In this document: piece by piece, positions 26,390-39,320 of the stretch
How the letters are laid out: every line of letters begins with the position of its first letter
Numbering within the stretch: the stretch's first letter is position 1
Assembly: GCA_963969495.1 (NCBI GenBank)
Contig: OZ018324.1
Span: 51,268,861-51,332,860 of the forward strand
Direction of reading: 5' to 3'
DNA: 64,000 bases
Source: Ceratothoa steindachneri
Taxonomy: Eukaryota; Arthropoda; Malacostraca; Isopoda; Cymothoidae
Made by a program: the position numbers and the translations under genes
Notes under the pieces: generated by a model
What the model was told of the DNA's origin: nothing
Database searches by the model: none
Seen by the model: only the letters and a program-made list of their open reading frames with translations

Positions 26390-27590
26390 TTACTACAGCT
26401 TTTAAAAAAGGCCTGCGAGTTACTACAGCTTAAGAAGGGCTTAGACATTACTACAGCGTAAAAAAAAGCAAGGTCTATAAGTTAAAAGAGTCTGGCATTA
26501 CTACAGCTTAAAAAAGGCCTAGGCATCGCTACAGCCTACAAGAGGCATAGAAATTACTACAGCTTAAAAAAGGTCTAGGTATTTCTACAACTTAGAAAAT
26601 GCCTGGCATTACTACAGCTTAAAAATCTTAAGTATTCCGACAGTGTAAAATTGTCTATGAGTTACTACAGCTTAAAACGGCCTAGGTATTACTACAGCTT
26701 AAAAGGTCTAGACATTCCTACGGCTTAAAAAATACTTATAGATTATTACATGTTGAAAAAGTCAAGGTATTAATTACTACAGTTTTAAAAATGCATAGCT
26801 ATTTCTGAAATTGGCATTACTACAGCTTAATAAGACATAGGCATTACTACAGCTTAAAAGGACCTAGTTAATCTTACAGCTGGAAAAAAAAAACATAGTT
26901 ATTACTGCAGCTTAAAAGACCTGGGCATTACTACAGCTTAAAAGACCTAGGTATTACCATAAGTTAAAAGGTCTAGGCATTACTACAGGTTAAAAATAGC
27001 TCAATTATTACCTAGGTCATACTACACCTTCAAAGGGCCTAAAAATTACAGCATATTAAAATAGGCATAGGTATTCCTATATCTAAAAAGGTTTTAGGCA
27101 TTACTAAAGATTAAAAAGTGCTTAGGTATTATTACTACTGCTTAAAAAATACCTAAGTATTGATATAAGTTTAAATGCGCCTTGGCATTACTAGACATCA
27201 CTAAAGCTCTAAAAAGTCCTAGTCTTTGCTACAGCCTAAAAAGGGTCTAGCCTTTAATACAAATTAAGATGCCCTATGCATTATTACATCATTAAAGATG
27301 TCTAAGTTATTTTTAGAGCTTAAAAAGGCCTAGACATCACTAAAATATTATAAAGTCTAGGAATAGTTATAGCATAAAATGGCCTCATCTTTACTACAGT
27401 TAAAAAGCCGAATGCATTAGTACAATATTAAAAAGGCCTAGGATATTATTTCAGTTTTAAAAGTCATAGATTTATACAGCTTAAAACATGGTATACTAGT
27501 CTTTACTTCAGCTAAAGAATGCCTAAGTATTCAAACAACTTAAAAAGGTCCTGTACTTACTACACCTTAAAAAATGGATGAGACTTATAC
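26390..27590 (+). repeat. Short-period satellite, unit about 27-30 bp
   Basis: Variants of 'ggcattactacagcttaaaa' followed by 'aggcctag' repeat roughly 40 times with drift, giving a 1.2-kb array. The left part is more regular than the right. It lies immediately upstream of the I-group LINE. Confidence 0.9.
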
Positions 27591-27964
27591 TTGAGGTTGA
27601 TCGGGACAGTTTGGGCAAATAATTCTCCATAACCGTTCTCCCCTTTCCAAACTATAACGCCAAGGGAGGTTAACATCTGATTGTCTCGCCTTAACACTTT
27701 GTTATTTGAGATTGACTTTTTGAGGTCGACTACCATAATTAGTCAACGAGGAAGGACAAGATTGACTCCTCTGAGAGTTACCCCTCAAAGCTGCACGGGG
27801 GAGAGGGTCTAATTTCGAAAAAAAGGTCAGCCCTTGAGACTTAACCTTCGAGCCCACTTGGACCCCCCCCCCTCCCCCCCGCCACGTAAGGGGTGCGGCG
27901 ATTTGCCCTCCCTGGCCGCCGTGCTGGCGGGACTCAGCGCCGCACCTTCCGGCCCTAGTTCAGC

Positions 27965-29420
27965 CTCTTCTTCTTCTGCTTTTTGACAGCCTGCGTTTTT
28001 ACCCAAGTTCCTCACTCTCCCTACAACCTCTCCTACAACTTTCTCTGGTTGGCCTTTAATTTCAAAGGGTAGACGCCGACCAACTTCCACTCATTCAACT
28101 ATCACGGAATGGTGCTGAGGGGGGACAATGCTCCCTCACCCCTGAACTCCGGTTCAGGATGGGGGGGCTTTTTTACAATCTGCTGCATCCCCACCCACAC
28201 CTTTCTCACATATTCCTTTCTTTGTCCTTTCAATCTCTATCGATTTTACGCCCATCCCAAGGTGGAGCCGCCATGTCGAGGGGCTGCGTGGCCACTGAGC
28301 GTGAAGGTGTTGTCCTAAATGGTAGGAGCTGGTTCTGCCGGCCCCGTTTTCACCCCTCGCAGAGCGGGCTACTGCAGGAGGTGATTAGCGTTTGCCTACC
28401 GTATAACTAAAAGGGTTCCGATGCCCGGCGATGAGAATTTAAAAAAAGAAACTCTCTTTTTCCTTTTCAACATCGATGGAGCCCCTTTCGGGCAGCTCCA
28501 CCGAAAAAAATGGAGGTCCCCCACCCCTCCTGTGCCTTTGCAGGGGACTCTCCAAAACTCTTCAACTGGAGAGGAAGCTTACTCCTCTCCTTTTCCTATG
28601 GGTGTAGTAGGGGATTCCCTCTTACCCCCTCCTCTGGAGGCGCCCTTGGGCGACTCCCTCTCTTCGGGGGCAGTCCCCCCCCCTTTAATTTTCTCTTCTT
28701 CTTCTGCTTTTTGACAGCCTGCGTTTTTACCCAAGTTCCTCACTCTCCCTACAACCTCTCCTACAACTTTCTCTGGTTGGCCTTTAATTTCAAAGGGTAG
28801 ACGCCGACCAACTTCCACTCATTCAACTATCACGGAATGGTGCTGAGGGGGGACAATGCTCCCTCACCCCTGAACTCCGGTTCAGGATGGGGGGGCTTTT
28901 TTACAATCTGCTGCATCCCCACCCACACCTTTCTCACATATTCCTTTCTTTGTCCTTTCAATCTCTATCGATTTTACGCCCATCCCAAGGTGGAGCCGCC
29001 ATGTCGAGGGGCTGCGTGGCCACTGAGCGTGAAGGTGTTGTCCTAAATGGTAGGAGCTGGTTCTGCCGGCCCCGTTTTCACCCCTCGCAGAGCGGGCTAC
29101 TGCAGGAGGTGATTAGCGTTTGCCTACCGTATAACTAAAAGGGTTCCGATGCCCGGCGATGAGAATTTAAAAAAAGAAACTCTCTTTTTCCTTTTCAACA
29201 TCGATGGAGCCCCTTTCGGGCAGCTCCACCGAAAAAAATGGAGGTCCCCCACCCCTCCTGTGCCTTTGCAGGGGACTCTCCAAAACTCTTCAACTGGAGA
29301 GGAAGCTTACTCCTCTCCTTTTCCTATGGGTGTAGTAGGGGATTCCCTCTTACCCCCTCCTCTGGAGGCGCCCTTGGGCGACTCCCTCTCTCCAGCGGCA
29401 GTCCCCCCCCCCCTTTAATT
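27965..29420 (+). repeat. Two tandem 728-bp units at the LINE 5' end
   Basis: Unit 1 starts at 27965 and unit 2 at 28693, both with 'ctcttcttcttctgcttttt'. They are almost identical: open frames at 28109, 28159 and 28421 recur unchanged at offset +728. The visible differences lie at the unit ends (about 28664-28680 against 29392-29412). Each unit contains polypyrimidine stretches and GC-rich blocks. By position they resemble tandem 5'-UTR promoter monomers seen in some LINEs, which is inference. No protein family is recognised in their open frames. Confidence 0.93.
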
Positions 29421-30288
29421 TCTAAGGGGACTGCCAAGAGAGTCAGACAGCCCATAATTGACCGTTCTCAGGAGAGTGACTCAATAGGGCCACCCTCTTA
29501 AAAAAGCAAGGGATGGCAGGGCCCGTCGGCCCCTGCCCCCTAATTTCCTTCATATTTGCGCGACCAGCTTGCAGGGGGTCAGTATATTTACCCCCTTCTC
29601 TTTCCCGACGGATGCCGGTTCGCCGGCCAAATACAAAATGACCGAAGGCACCTCGAATGGGACCGGTGATGTCTTGGGGCGAGCACATGGAGGCCCCCTC
29701 CTCCTCAGATGGACGTGCTCCCTGAGGCGACCCAGCCCAGATAGTAGGATCGTACATGGGGTTGAAGACTGGCTCAGTACTAAGCACAGAACCCGAGTCC
29801 TTCCCTGTGAGAGCTTCTCCTCAGAGGGCGCGGGCACCCAAGGACTTACAAGCAGAGGAAGGATCTTATCTCCCGGCTGGTGCCCCTGTGACAGCCCGGA
29901 CGTTCCCTATTTTGGAGAAGAATCTTGCTGAGGCCGGCCCATCTGGCCTATGGGCTCCTGCCGGCGGGGTGTGAAAGCCAGTTCATTACCCACCCTCCTC
30001 TCCTAACGAGCAAAAAAGACAAAAAGAAGATCCAAAGGACTCGGGGCTCCTCTCCTTCGGCGGGAGGCTGCGGGGACAGACAAGGCGGCTGCCGTTTTCG
30101 ATAAGCGACTAAGCCAAGATCGGCACGTGCTGCCCCATTGCTCTCCCTGGTGAGGAGTCGCAGACGAAGACCAGAACTGTGCAGAGCGGAGCCATGATTA
30201 CGTCAGGGCCCCTCATTCAGAGTCTACCCTGCGTTTTCGATCTCGCTGGCTTCAAACCTTTCTTGTTATTCGCTCCACTGATGGCAGC

Positions 30289-30960
30289 ATGTTAGCTAAG
30301 AGCAACATGATCTATCAGAGGAGAGATCTAGCTAGTGTGATTGGGAGAGAGCCAAAGGTGACATGTTTATCGACCATGAGCCTTTTGGCGAGGGCGTCGA
30401 ATCCCTCCGAGACGGCCATGATTAGTGCCCTTCGGACACTTGATGGCACGCCCGTGAGTGTGACGCCCTACTCTACCATAAACTTCATGAAATGAGTAGT
30501 TTATGCGAGAGCACTCGTGAAATACAGGGGAGGGGGGAGGGGGATCGAAACACACCCCTACACTCTTCGTCACGTTCGACTGTGACAAGCTCCCTAAGTC
30601 TGTGCGTGCCGGTTGGAATCGCTACTGCGTGAAGGCATTCGTGCTACTGCTGCGGAGGTGCTATTACTGTCACCGCTCTGGCCATATTAATCGCTCCTGT
30701 CGATGTACCAAGTCGGGGTTACCCAAAGTCTGTGTAAGTTGCTCCAAGGTCCCACACGATAAGTCCAAATCGTGTTTGGTCAACTAGGTTAATTGCGGAG
30801 AGATGCCCCCCGCTTATTTGAAGCAATGTGGTGCGTATCTCCTTGAGAAGGATATCCTGGCCATTCAGGCTCAGGATCGTCTCTCATTTTGCAAGATTAT
30901 GGACTTGGTCCTGGCGCGCCCGGCGCTACCTGGGACGTGTTATGCCTCAATGTTAAGAAT
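30289..30960 (+). pseudogene. I-group LINE ORF1 remnant with CCHC zinc knuckle
   Basis: ORF1 proteins bind element RNA. The first frame (30289-30495) reads SALRTLDGTPVSVTPYSTINF. A second frame (30602-30787) contains RCYYCHRSGHINRSC, a C-x2-C-x4-H-x4-C knuckle, followed by CTKSGLPKVCVSCSKVPHDKSKSC, a second Cys/His cluster. A third frame continues with YLLEKDILAIQAQDRLSF. Frameshifts near 30500 and 30785 separate them. The N-terminal part upstream (29421-30288) shows open frames but no motif I recognise. Confidence 0.78.
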
Positions 30961-31699
30961 GACACCCTCTGTTCATGGCCTGCCCAGGCCTACGTGGACG
31001 GTCGTTTACGCGCCCATTCGGAACCGTTTTGCGGGATCCACCTGCCCCGGGCGCTCCCCTGGTAGAGCTGCTGGCTCAAAGGCTTCACACTTAGCCCCAG
31101 CTAAAACCATGGCTCCCCTCCCTTTCCCCAGCGTGACCGTTTCGCGTAAGGCGAAACGGCCGCGCGCCTCCACCGAGTCGTTAGACTTACAGGAGGCAAC
31201 GCCACTGAAGAGGGTCGTGAGGCCATCTTTTGGGATTCCAAAAGCTGCCTTACAAAAGGAGGACAGCACTAAAGAAACTTCGGCTCTTTATCCCACACCC
31301 AGTGGTAGGCTGGGTGGCTCGTAGACGGTGGATCCTCGAAAAGAGGGCTCCCTCCCTCTAAGGTTTCGAGGCGGAGGGCGGAAAAGACTCGCATGGTGAC
31401 CCCAACCTCCATCGATAGGTCCTCGAAGGCGACAGCGCGTTCAGCGCATTGTCCGGTTAACAGCGCCAGGAGTTTGCCTCGGGGGAGCGTACGGGCATTA
31501 CTGTGGGGGTCTTCTCTTCGAAGAGGGCCTATGTATATCCTCCGAGTGGGGTCTGAAGGGCATATTTCTTTAATGGAATTGCCGCGGACTACGGGACAAT
31601 TGGGGGGAGCTACGGAGGCTCATCTCCTCCCGTTCCCCGTTAGCTATCTTTTTGCAGGAGACCATGCTGGGCGTGTGCCTGCTGCCTACCCTCCCGGGG

Positions 31700-34600
31700 T
31701 ATAAGGGTTTTGTGACCCCACAACCACGGGTAGGGGATGGGCAGGAGGCTGCGCGATTTACACCCTGCATGATGTCTCCGTTCTTACCTTGCTTTAAATA
31801 CCTCCTTTCAGGCAGTAACTGAGCCACTGCACCTGGATAGGAAGTAGTTATTTCCGCGTATATTCCACTGTCAGGCGACTTCGACGTGGAGGACTTCCGT
31901 CGCATTGTGGTGCGGTTGCAGAGGGCCTTTCTCTTGATAGCAGATGTTTAAACGGTAAAAATTCCCTCGGGAGAGACTACTTGATTAATCCCAGGGGTCA
32001 AATACTTGCTGACCTGATTCACGAGCGGGATATAGGTATCCTAAATGTGGATTAGTTTACGCATCACTGCCCAAGAACCATTTCATTTTCCTGCCTGGAT
32101 CTATCTTTTTGCTCTCCGGATGCAAGCAATGATTTTGGGTGGGGAGTGGTCGATGACCTCCATGGTAGTGATCACTTTTCCATTCAAACAGCATTTTTTG
32201 GGCCGTTGCCGCCCGAGAGCCCGCCCCGGTGGTGCTTGGCGCGGGCGCGGTAAGCCGCATTTCAGGAAATGACTGATTTATCTATCCCAGTCGAGGAGTT
32301 TAGTTCGGTAGATGAGGCCGTTGAGTTCTTCTAGGGCAACCTCATCGCCGTGGGCTTAACTACTATTCCTAGAACGTCTGGCCGTTTTGCACGCCAACCG
32401 CTTCCCAGGTGGTCACCTGAGTGTGAGACGGCCCTCAAACAGAAGCGTTATGCCTACATGCCCTATAAGCGCCGCCGGAAAGACTTCACTGTTGGGGCAT
32501 TTCGTCGAGCTAGGGCTAGGTTCCGGTATATTTCGAAGCACGCCCGCGGCTCTTCTTGTCGGGCATACGTGTTTTCAATTAACAGGAAGACAACTCTAGC
32601 AGAGGTGTGGAAGCGAGTCAAAAGGATTCTGGGCAAGTTCTGGTAGGACCGCCCCTCCCCCCTATCATTCTCGAGGAAAATGGGACCGAAATCTCGGACA
32701 CCGTGTCCGTGGCAGAATCTTTAGCGATCGCTTTCTCCGCATTCTCTAGCCGGGATGCTGCTCCGCCAGAATTCAATGCGCTTTGTGATGTCGTGGAAGG
32801 CTGCCGACTGGATTTTACCTCCAGAGGCGGAGAACACTTTAACAACAGGATTAATCTAAGTGAGCTGCGTTCCGCTCTAGTTTTGTGCGTGGACACCGCC
32901 CCTGGTCCGGACGATGCCCCGTACACCATGCTTAGATACCTGGGTGAGCGAGGCATGGCTTTTCTGTTATATTTTCTTCAACAGGATCTGGATAGAGGGT
33001 ATCCTCCCAGATTCCTGGCGAATTGCTACTGTGCTCGCTTTTCGCAAATCGGAGAGAGATCACTCTACCTCTGCCGGTTTCCGCCCAATCTCTCTAAATT
33101 CCTTTTTTGTGCAAGTTAATGGAGAAATTGGTAAATGTTAAAGTAGCCTTTTTTCTGGACAACGGAAGCCGTCTGTCTTCTGCACAGTACGGCTTCCGCA
33201 AGTTCCACTCCACTTCGGATGCTCTGCTACAACTGGAAAATGCTGTCTGCGAGGCCTTCCTTCGTAGATAGAAATACGCCACGGTGTCTTTCGATCTGGA
33301 GAAGGCCTATGATACCGCATGGCAATACGGTATCATGTAGACTCTCCACGTGATGGGGGGGGGGTGAGGGGACGCCTCCCAATGTTTATATCTGAATTTT
33401 TGCGAGATTATCGATTCTGCGTACGGGTGGGGCGGAGCCCTTTCCGGCAAAATGGAGCCAGTAAGAGTGTGTTCCGCATAGAAGTGCCCTCAGTGTCACA
33501 TTCTTTGCCCTGAGCATCAACGGCATCACCTTAGTGCTACCGGAAGATGTTCTCGCTACACTCTACGTGGTCGACCTTTTGATCTCTTTTCGCTATGCCC
33601 AAGCGTACAGGCTTCGGTTTTCTTTGGCTAAGACTAAGGTGGTGCACTTCTGCCGCCATCTATGGCTCCATCCTGAATCAGACCTTTTCTTCAATGTGGT
33701 GCGCCTGGAAGTGGTGGACTCGCACCGTTTCCTTGGTCTTGTATTTGACCGACGCCTCACCTGGGAGGCTCATATTCGCAGCATTAGGGTACCTTATACC
33801 CGCGCCATGAATATTCTTCGTTCCGTAACGTTCAACTCTTGGGGCACTGATCAAGCTACTGTCTTACTTTTTTATCAATCCTTCGTTCGTTTTAAGCTCG
33901 ACTACGGATGCGACCTTTATGCATCCGTAGCCCAGCGTGTATTCTGGAAGTTGGACTCTATCTACCACACCGTCCTTTGCCTGGTGACCGTTGCCTTCCT
34001 CACTTCCCCCAATAAGAGCCTGCTTGCCTATGCTGGGAATATGCCACTCTCTCTGCGCTGTGGACAGTGCATTATTCGCTTGTGCGCGCGATCCTGGCGC
34101 TTCCCTCAGCCGCCAACAGCTCACTGCATCCTCAGCTGATCTTAACGGTGCCTATGCCGCCGAGAGGGCTAGGTATAGCTCTCGGGCGGGTGGCGCCCCT
34201 GGTTCTGCCCAGGACCACACTCGTGTGACGCTTTAACCGTGCCAGTGTATACGGATGACTCCAAGTCCAAAGAAGGGGTCGGTTTTCACGCTGTATCCCC
34301 TCTGTTTGAATTCAGCGGGCTATGCCAGGCGCTGCGTCTGTCTTCACGGCCGAGCTGGTTGCAATACACCGCTCGGTACGGGAGATAACGTGACGTGCCT
34401 GGTTCGGAGACCGGATTGTGATTTATAGCTACTCACAAAGCGCCCTGAGTGCTCTCGGGACATTGGAATCTCTGCATCCCTTGGTTCGCGATATCCGTGA
34501 CGCCACGGTTTTGGTGACCCAGGAAGATGTCGAGATTATCTTCTGCTGGGTTCCCGGACATGTAGGAATTGCGGGGAATGATCGCGTCGATGAGGGCTCC

Positions 34601-35095
34601 AAAGAGTCCTCCAGGACTGGGCTACCACATCAGCGTTTCGCTCTTCCTCACACCGATTACATGGTAGGAATACGGGAGGCTCTCCGGGCTGCTTGGCAAA
34701 GAAGATGAAAGACAGTTGAAGGGAACTTGAAGTTACGTGCCATTGCGCCGCGAATGTTCCCATGGACCTGCCACCCAATGCCGCGACGGCTTCAGGTTGC
34801 TTTATGTCGTCTCCGAATTGGACACACTCGCGGGACGCACCGCCATTTGACAGGGCGCTCGCTTGCGCCCTACTGTGAAGACTGCGTTGTCCCCCAGACT
34901 GGTCGGTACATTCTTGTTGAATGTTCCAGTCTGGGCGATCTTGCACGTTACCTTTCCCGGTACCTGGACGAGCGGGGTCGCTACCGCTTGTCCCTTGTAC
35001 TCGGGACGGGTTCTTGCAAACTAATTTGTGGACTTTACGACTTTTTGAAAGAGACTGCTTCCTCCCCTTTATTTTACTCTTGTTTTTTTTTGTAG
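31700..35095 (+). pseudogene. I-group LINE ORF2: endonuclease, RT, RNase H remnant
   Basis: ORF2 nicks the target and reverse-transcribes the element RNA. The endonuclease tail reads NPRGQILADLIHERDIGILN, LDLSFCSPDAS and SDHFSI (about 31985-32190). The RT begins with DTAPGPDDAPYTML (32890-32935) and includes FDLEKAYDTAW (33292-33324). The catalytic box is YVVD (33564-33575) where YVDD is expected. RNase H follows with VYTDDSKSKEGVGF (about 34240) and CWVPGHVGIAGNDRVDEGS (34545-34600). The C-terminus has ALCRLRIGHTRGTH and the knuckle-like YCEDCVVPQTGRYILVEC (about 34870-34930), ending near 35095. At least eight frameshifts or stops are needed to read through. The loss of the second active-site Asp would inactivate it even without them. 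Confidence 0.88.
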
Positions 35096-35355
35096 GTTGT
35101 ATGCTTGTGCGCCCATGGGAAGGAGGCAGCCTAACCTTGATGCCTGAGTGCGCCTCCGTCTTGCTTTTTTGCTTTGTTTTCTTTTGTTGTTATTTTTTAG
35201 CCTTTGTCCTTTTTAGCGTTGTTATTTGTTATTTACATATTGTCATTTTTTTCTTATTTTTTTGTCATTTGTTTCTTAATATAGCCAAGTAGTAGGTTGT
35301 GTCAAGTACGGTGACTTATTCCCAAGCAGGCAGTCGCCAGATGAGCTCCCTCGAA

Positions 35356-37775
35356 AAATAAGAAAAAAAAGGACCTCCTCCCTATAGACCACAGGATCTT
35401 TTGGGGGTCACTAGATCATCCTTATCTTTCTCGCTCTCTTACACACGCATTGTATTTTTCTCGCTTATATATTCTCAAAGGTTTGTACCAAAGTCCCAAA
35501 GATGGAGTAATGTTATTAGAGTTTAAGTGTGGTGGTTTCTCTCTGTCCTTTTTGTCCCCTTCTTAGCTTCTGCATGACTTGTATGATCAGATGTTATTCA
35601 GACAAATGCTGGATTGCCACGTCTCCATCTAAATATTTATCCATAATGAAATGCGGTTCTTCGTTCCCAGTCTGTATGTTAAATAAAGCTTTTATTTATC
35701 TTTTTCTAGTGATATTTAACTCAACCTTGTGGTGGATGTTCTGTCGCCAGCATTTTCCAATGCGAATTTACACTGTCCAGTATTGGGTACTAATTTTTGC
35801 TCGACAAGATATTGAAAAACATTAAAATAACGGACATCCAGCCAAATGCTGGGCGTCTGCCTGGCCAGCATGTGACACGAAGAGCATGATTCCTTTTCAA
35901 CACTATTTCTCCTTATGTTGTGTTTTCTCACCTAGGTTGTTGGCAGTGGTTTGCGATGGGATGGAGGGAGTTGTTTATTCCCTCGCTGATGTGCAGGTAT
36001 TATTACACGTAGATACATGTACTATGGTGTGAGTGATTTCTTATATCTTTACTTCGGTTTGACACTGGTTAACTTTGAGTGGACTTCTTAGTCTTTGGTT
36101 GTTCTAGTTATCTCTTTTCTCTCTCTCGTCCTTTCATTCTCTCACTCTTAGCGGATGGGTGAGTGGCAAAGGGTAGTAGTATTGGGTTGCAGGTTCGGGT
36201 GTGGAGTGCGTGCGGAGCTGGAGGAAGACGGTTGTGAACGGCGTTTCTGCGAAAGCGATCGCCGTCGACCCTCCAAAATGAGAGCTCCGGGGAACGGAAC
36301 ACGTGACTCCGATCTCGCCACTAATTGGACGGAGGCGCAAAAACAAAAGCACATCACGACTTCGCCTCAAACAAAGATGAGAAATTTATTTAAGAACTTT
36401 ACTCCCCTCTTTTTAGCGCGCACTCAAAACTCGTGAGGGCCAGGGAATCCCTTGTGCGCAAACGCACACATACAGGTTTTCTTCAAATGAGGGCGTATTG
36501 CGTTTGTCCTTGTCATTGTGCGTGTGAGTGGGATCGAAGTTCTCCACTTATCCTCTTTCCACATCGGAGATACCATTGGTCTTCTTCTTTAGTAATAATA
36601 ATAATTGTTCTTGAAATAATTCCGAATTCTAATTTTCAAAATCGGATTCGGAATCGGAGATCGCAACAGTCAGATCCTGTTTTTTTAATCAGGATCCAAA
36701 CGAGGAGCAGAATCCCTTCGATCTAAGGATCCCATGACGCCATGCGATCAGTAAATTTGCAGGTGACCCACTAAAATCATATTTTGAGGTACAGCCCTTC
36801 TTTTCCTCTCATCACACGCAGTTGTGCATCTGTTATAGTTCTGTCATGCTGTTTATGCATTCATGTGCACATCAAAACCACCATTTAAACCACATAAACC
36901 AGTCATTAGACTTTATAATATTGCAAAGTCATTTTACATTTTTTCCAATTTTTTTCGAGCCAAATTCACAATCGCGCGCCAAACATTAAATCTTCGTCTC
37001 CGTTAATACACCCCCCACCCTCCCTAGGCTCCTCATCCAAAATTATATAAGTGATTTAGTGTCGGGGTGGGAGAGGGTCTGTCTTAGAAAAAAACATATT
37101 CGCTTCGTTTTTATTTCATAATTGGAAAAATCTGTTTGATTTTAGTTCATCCATTTCTTGCACCATCTTTCCTGCGGGGTCGTGGGAAGGAAGATCGATG
37201 GAGGGGGTTTTATGTACGTAGTTATTAATGGTGACTAATCTAAATGCACGCACACAGATATACACATGATAAATGCCACTTCGAAACAGTAATAAATAAA
37301 TTGCTTTCCTCTTGTCTTGCTCTTTTAATATTTGTATTTTATTACTGACATAGTGCAACCTAAATGACGATGTTGCATGATTATGTAGGTAATAGTGTAT
37401 AGCAATGTAGGTTTGCTAATTTGATATTTAGTAGTTCCCTTAGAACTGAATCAGGAATTAGAGGGGAAAAAACCTTTTCATAGTCGACGAAGGGCAATTA
37501 TAGTTATTTTATATTCATTTGTTATGTGCGATAATTGTTAAACAACCTTCAGATAGTCGTAAGTACTATTGTTATTTTTATAACCTCCTGTTCTGGTGAA
37601 TGAATGCAGTCCAGTGTTTGTATCCGTCTGTTCTTTATGACTTTTGCTCATTTATTTATATGCTGCTGCTAAGAGAATATTGCCATGTTGTTTTTTAAGT
37701 GTTTCGTGTCGGGTTTTTTTTTAAAGAAACACCGCAGGAAAATTGGCCAAGAACATCATATAATTACTTCCCATT
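35356..37775. other. Unassigned sequence
   Basis: 36130-36440 is GC-richer, with overlapping frames on both strands that match nothing I recognise. A short (AAT)n run occurs near 36592-36604. The remainder is AT-rich. Confidence 0.5.
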
Positions 37776-37779
37776 AAAA

Positions 37780-38500
37780 ATGTTGGTAAAAAAACCAGCT
37801 AGTGAGTGAATAAGACCTTCAGCTTCCAGATTCTAATAGGTCGATTGTCACTCTACCCTTCGTAGGCTCTTTATTATTTCCTTTGCTGTTAATTGGGTGC
37901 AAAGTTGGAATGCTTCTTCATTTATTTAAAGATGGTCATCTGCTGTAACATTTCCAATGCTATTATATAGTCCCTGATAGAATTATTCAACTTTTTCAAT
38001 CATCTTTTCTCAGTTTGTAAGTTTGTTTACCTGTCTATCCTTTATTGCTGTCATTTGCTGTCTGCGAATTTTTATTGTTATATCTGTTTAATTGACTTGT
38101 ATTTAATTATTTTCACTACTAGATGTCTATTATATGTTCTACCCTGAGTTGCCATTAAATAAACTGTTCACATTTTTGCCCTTTCTCTAAAAGTATTTTT
38201 AATATCCTCGCATATTTTTCTTTCGGGTGACTTTATTTCATATTATTTGCCAACGTCACAAAGTGAAAAATAGTTTCTGTTATATTATTGTAGTAGTTTT
38301 CTAAAGAAATCTGTCACTTGATCACTTACTCTATTAAAGTTGTTGGCTAGTTTAATTTGTGAGGTATTTATATTACCTTGGGTGTCAAAGTTTTACTTGG
38401 GTTGTTCTCTTTGTCATGAGCTTGGCCCTCTCTCTCTTATTTTAGATCTATTTTGATCCTACTGTTGATAAATCTGTGGTCGCTAACTATGTTAAAGGAG
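37780..38500 (-). pseudogene. RTE-type LINE endonuclease-to-RT fragment
   Basis: On the minus strand a block SDHRFINSRIKIDLK near 38480-38440 is the 'SDHR.VR..I.I' end of the RTE endonuclease. ERAKLMTKRTTQVKL follows. Lower coordinates give a 'FYQGLYNS' block, INEEAFQLCTQLTAKEIIKSLR and a damaged 'GRVTIDLLESG'. The last matches the linker just before the RT palm, also seen at 21.4 and 43.8 kb. Stops are dense. The palm itself is absent. Confidence 0.7.
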
Positions 38501-38609
38501 CTGATAACTGACATAAGGAAGTAAGCGTTTCCTTGAATCAGTCATCAATTTTATGTTATTTCGCCCATAACAGTCACCTTTTCGATAAATTGTTTTATGA
38601 TTATAAAAG

Positions 38610-39320
38610 AGAAAATAAAACAAGTTTATTCAGAGTAGCCACCTTCAGCTTTCCCTACGGCCTAAAGACGATTCCAGAACCTGGCACATGCGTTCTTTGT
38701 TATGTCCCTGGGAAGATCTGCGAACACCTTTTTGATCTTGGCCACAAGCTCGGCCTTGGAGTTGGAGGAGAGGGTTTGGTGTCTTTCTCAACTTCGCCCC
38801 AAACATAGTAATTTATGGGATTACAATCAGAGGATTTAGGAGGGCAGAAAGTGGGGTTAGTGAAGTCGTACAAATTCTCCAGCAACCACTTCTGTCTCTT
38901 TCCGGAGGTATGGTCTTCCAGCAGTAACCTTCTCAATCCAAAGTTCGACCACCATCTACAGCAGCTTAACATAGCCGTCTAAATTAGACCTAAGACACTG
39001 CTCAAACATGTGGAGCGGCATGGCATGACACTCACTGGTGAAACAACCGCAGACCAACACATTTGGAGAACTTGGTCTTCATGATACGGAATGTCGCATG
39101 AACTATAAAAGCCAATTGTTGTTCTGGGTGTTGGGCAACTGGTCATGGCGGAAATTCTTTTCATTTGACAAGAACCAGATCGTCCCTAGATCAACACTAT
39201 GTTTGAGCTTGTTCAGGAACTTGTTTGCCTTCGTCAAGTGGTTCTCCATGGACTTGGATGTCAGAATTTGTCCCATTGCGGCTCTTGTATGAGTGGTCAC
39301 GAAGGTCATCATTCATGGCC
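38610..39320 (-). pseudogene. maT-type (Tc1/mariner superfamily) transposase remnant
   Basis: Minus-strand frames give KANKFLNKLKHSVDLGTIWFLSNEKNFRHDQLPNTQ (the maT-type 'W.FSDEKNF..DQ..N.Q' block), split here only for description. The first catalytic Asp is Asn (SNEKNF, near 39160). Next comes a piece like 'MKTKFSKCVG...VSCHAAPH'. Then ELWIEKVTAGRPY joins directly to TSGKRQKWLLENLYDF. The roughly ten codons that should carry the second Asp are deleted. The end reads PPKSSDCNPINYYVWGEVEKDT (near 38830), holding the third Asp. It is therefore dead in two active-site positions. The N-terminal DNA-binding part is not recognisable beyond 39320. Confidence 0.82.

Larger units (their letters stand above)
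27780..35355 (+). mobile_element. Decayed, near full-length I-group LINE
   Basis: In order: a GC-rich 5' region with two 728-bp units, an ORF1 remnant with a CCHC knuckle, and an ORF2 remnant with endonuclease, reverse transcriptase, RNase H and a C-terminal Cys/His block. An A-rich end follows at about 35340-35372. RNase H after RT is the mark of the I superclade of LINEs. Base composition (GC-rich body, C/G runs) differs sharply from the AT-rich surroundings, as expected for a recent arrival. The outer limits are approximate: no target duplication was found. Confidence 0.8.

Noticed and set aside
26390..27590. CRISPR-like array
   Set aside because: Unit length drifts, spacers are not unique, and the context is animal DNA; it is a satellite.
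29443..29931. Overlapping frames of 95-120 codons on both strands
   Set aside because: GC-rich LINE 5' region frames overlap each other on both strands and carry no motif I can support.
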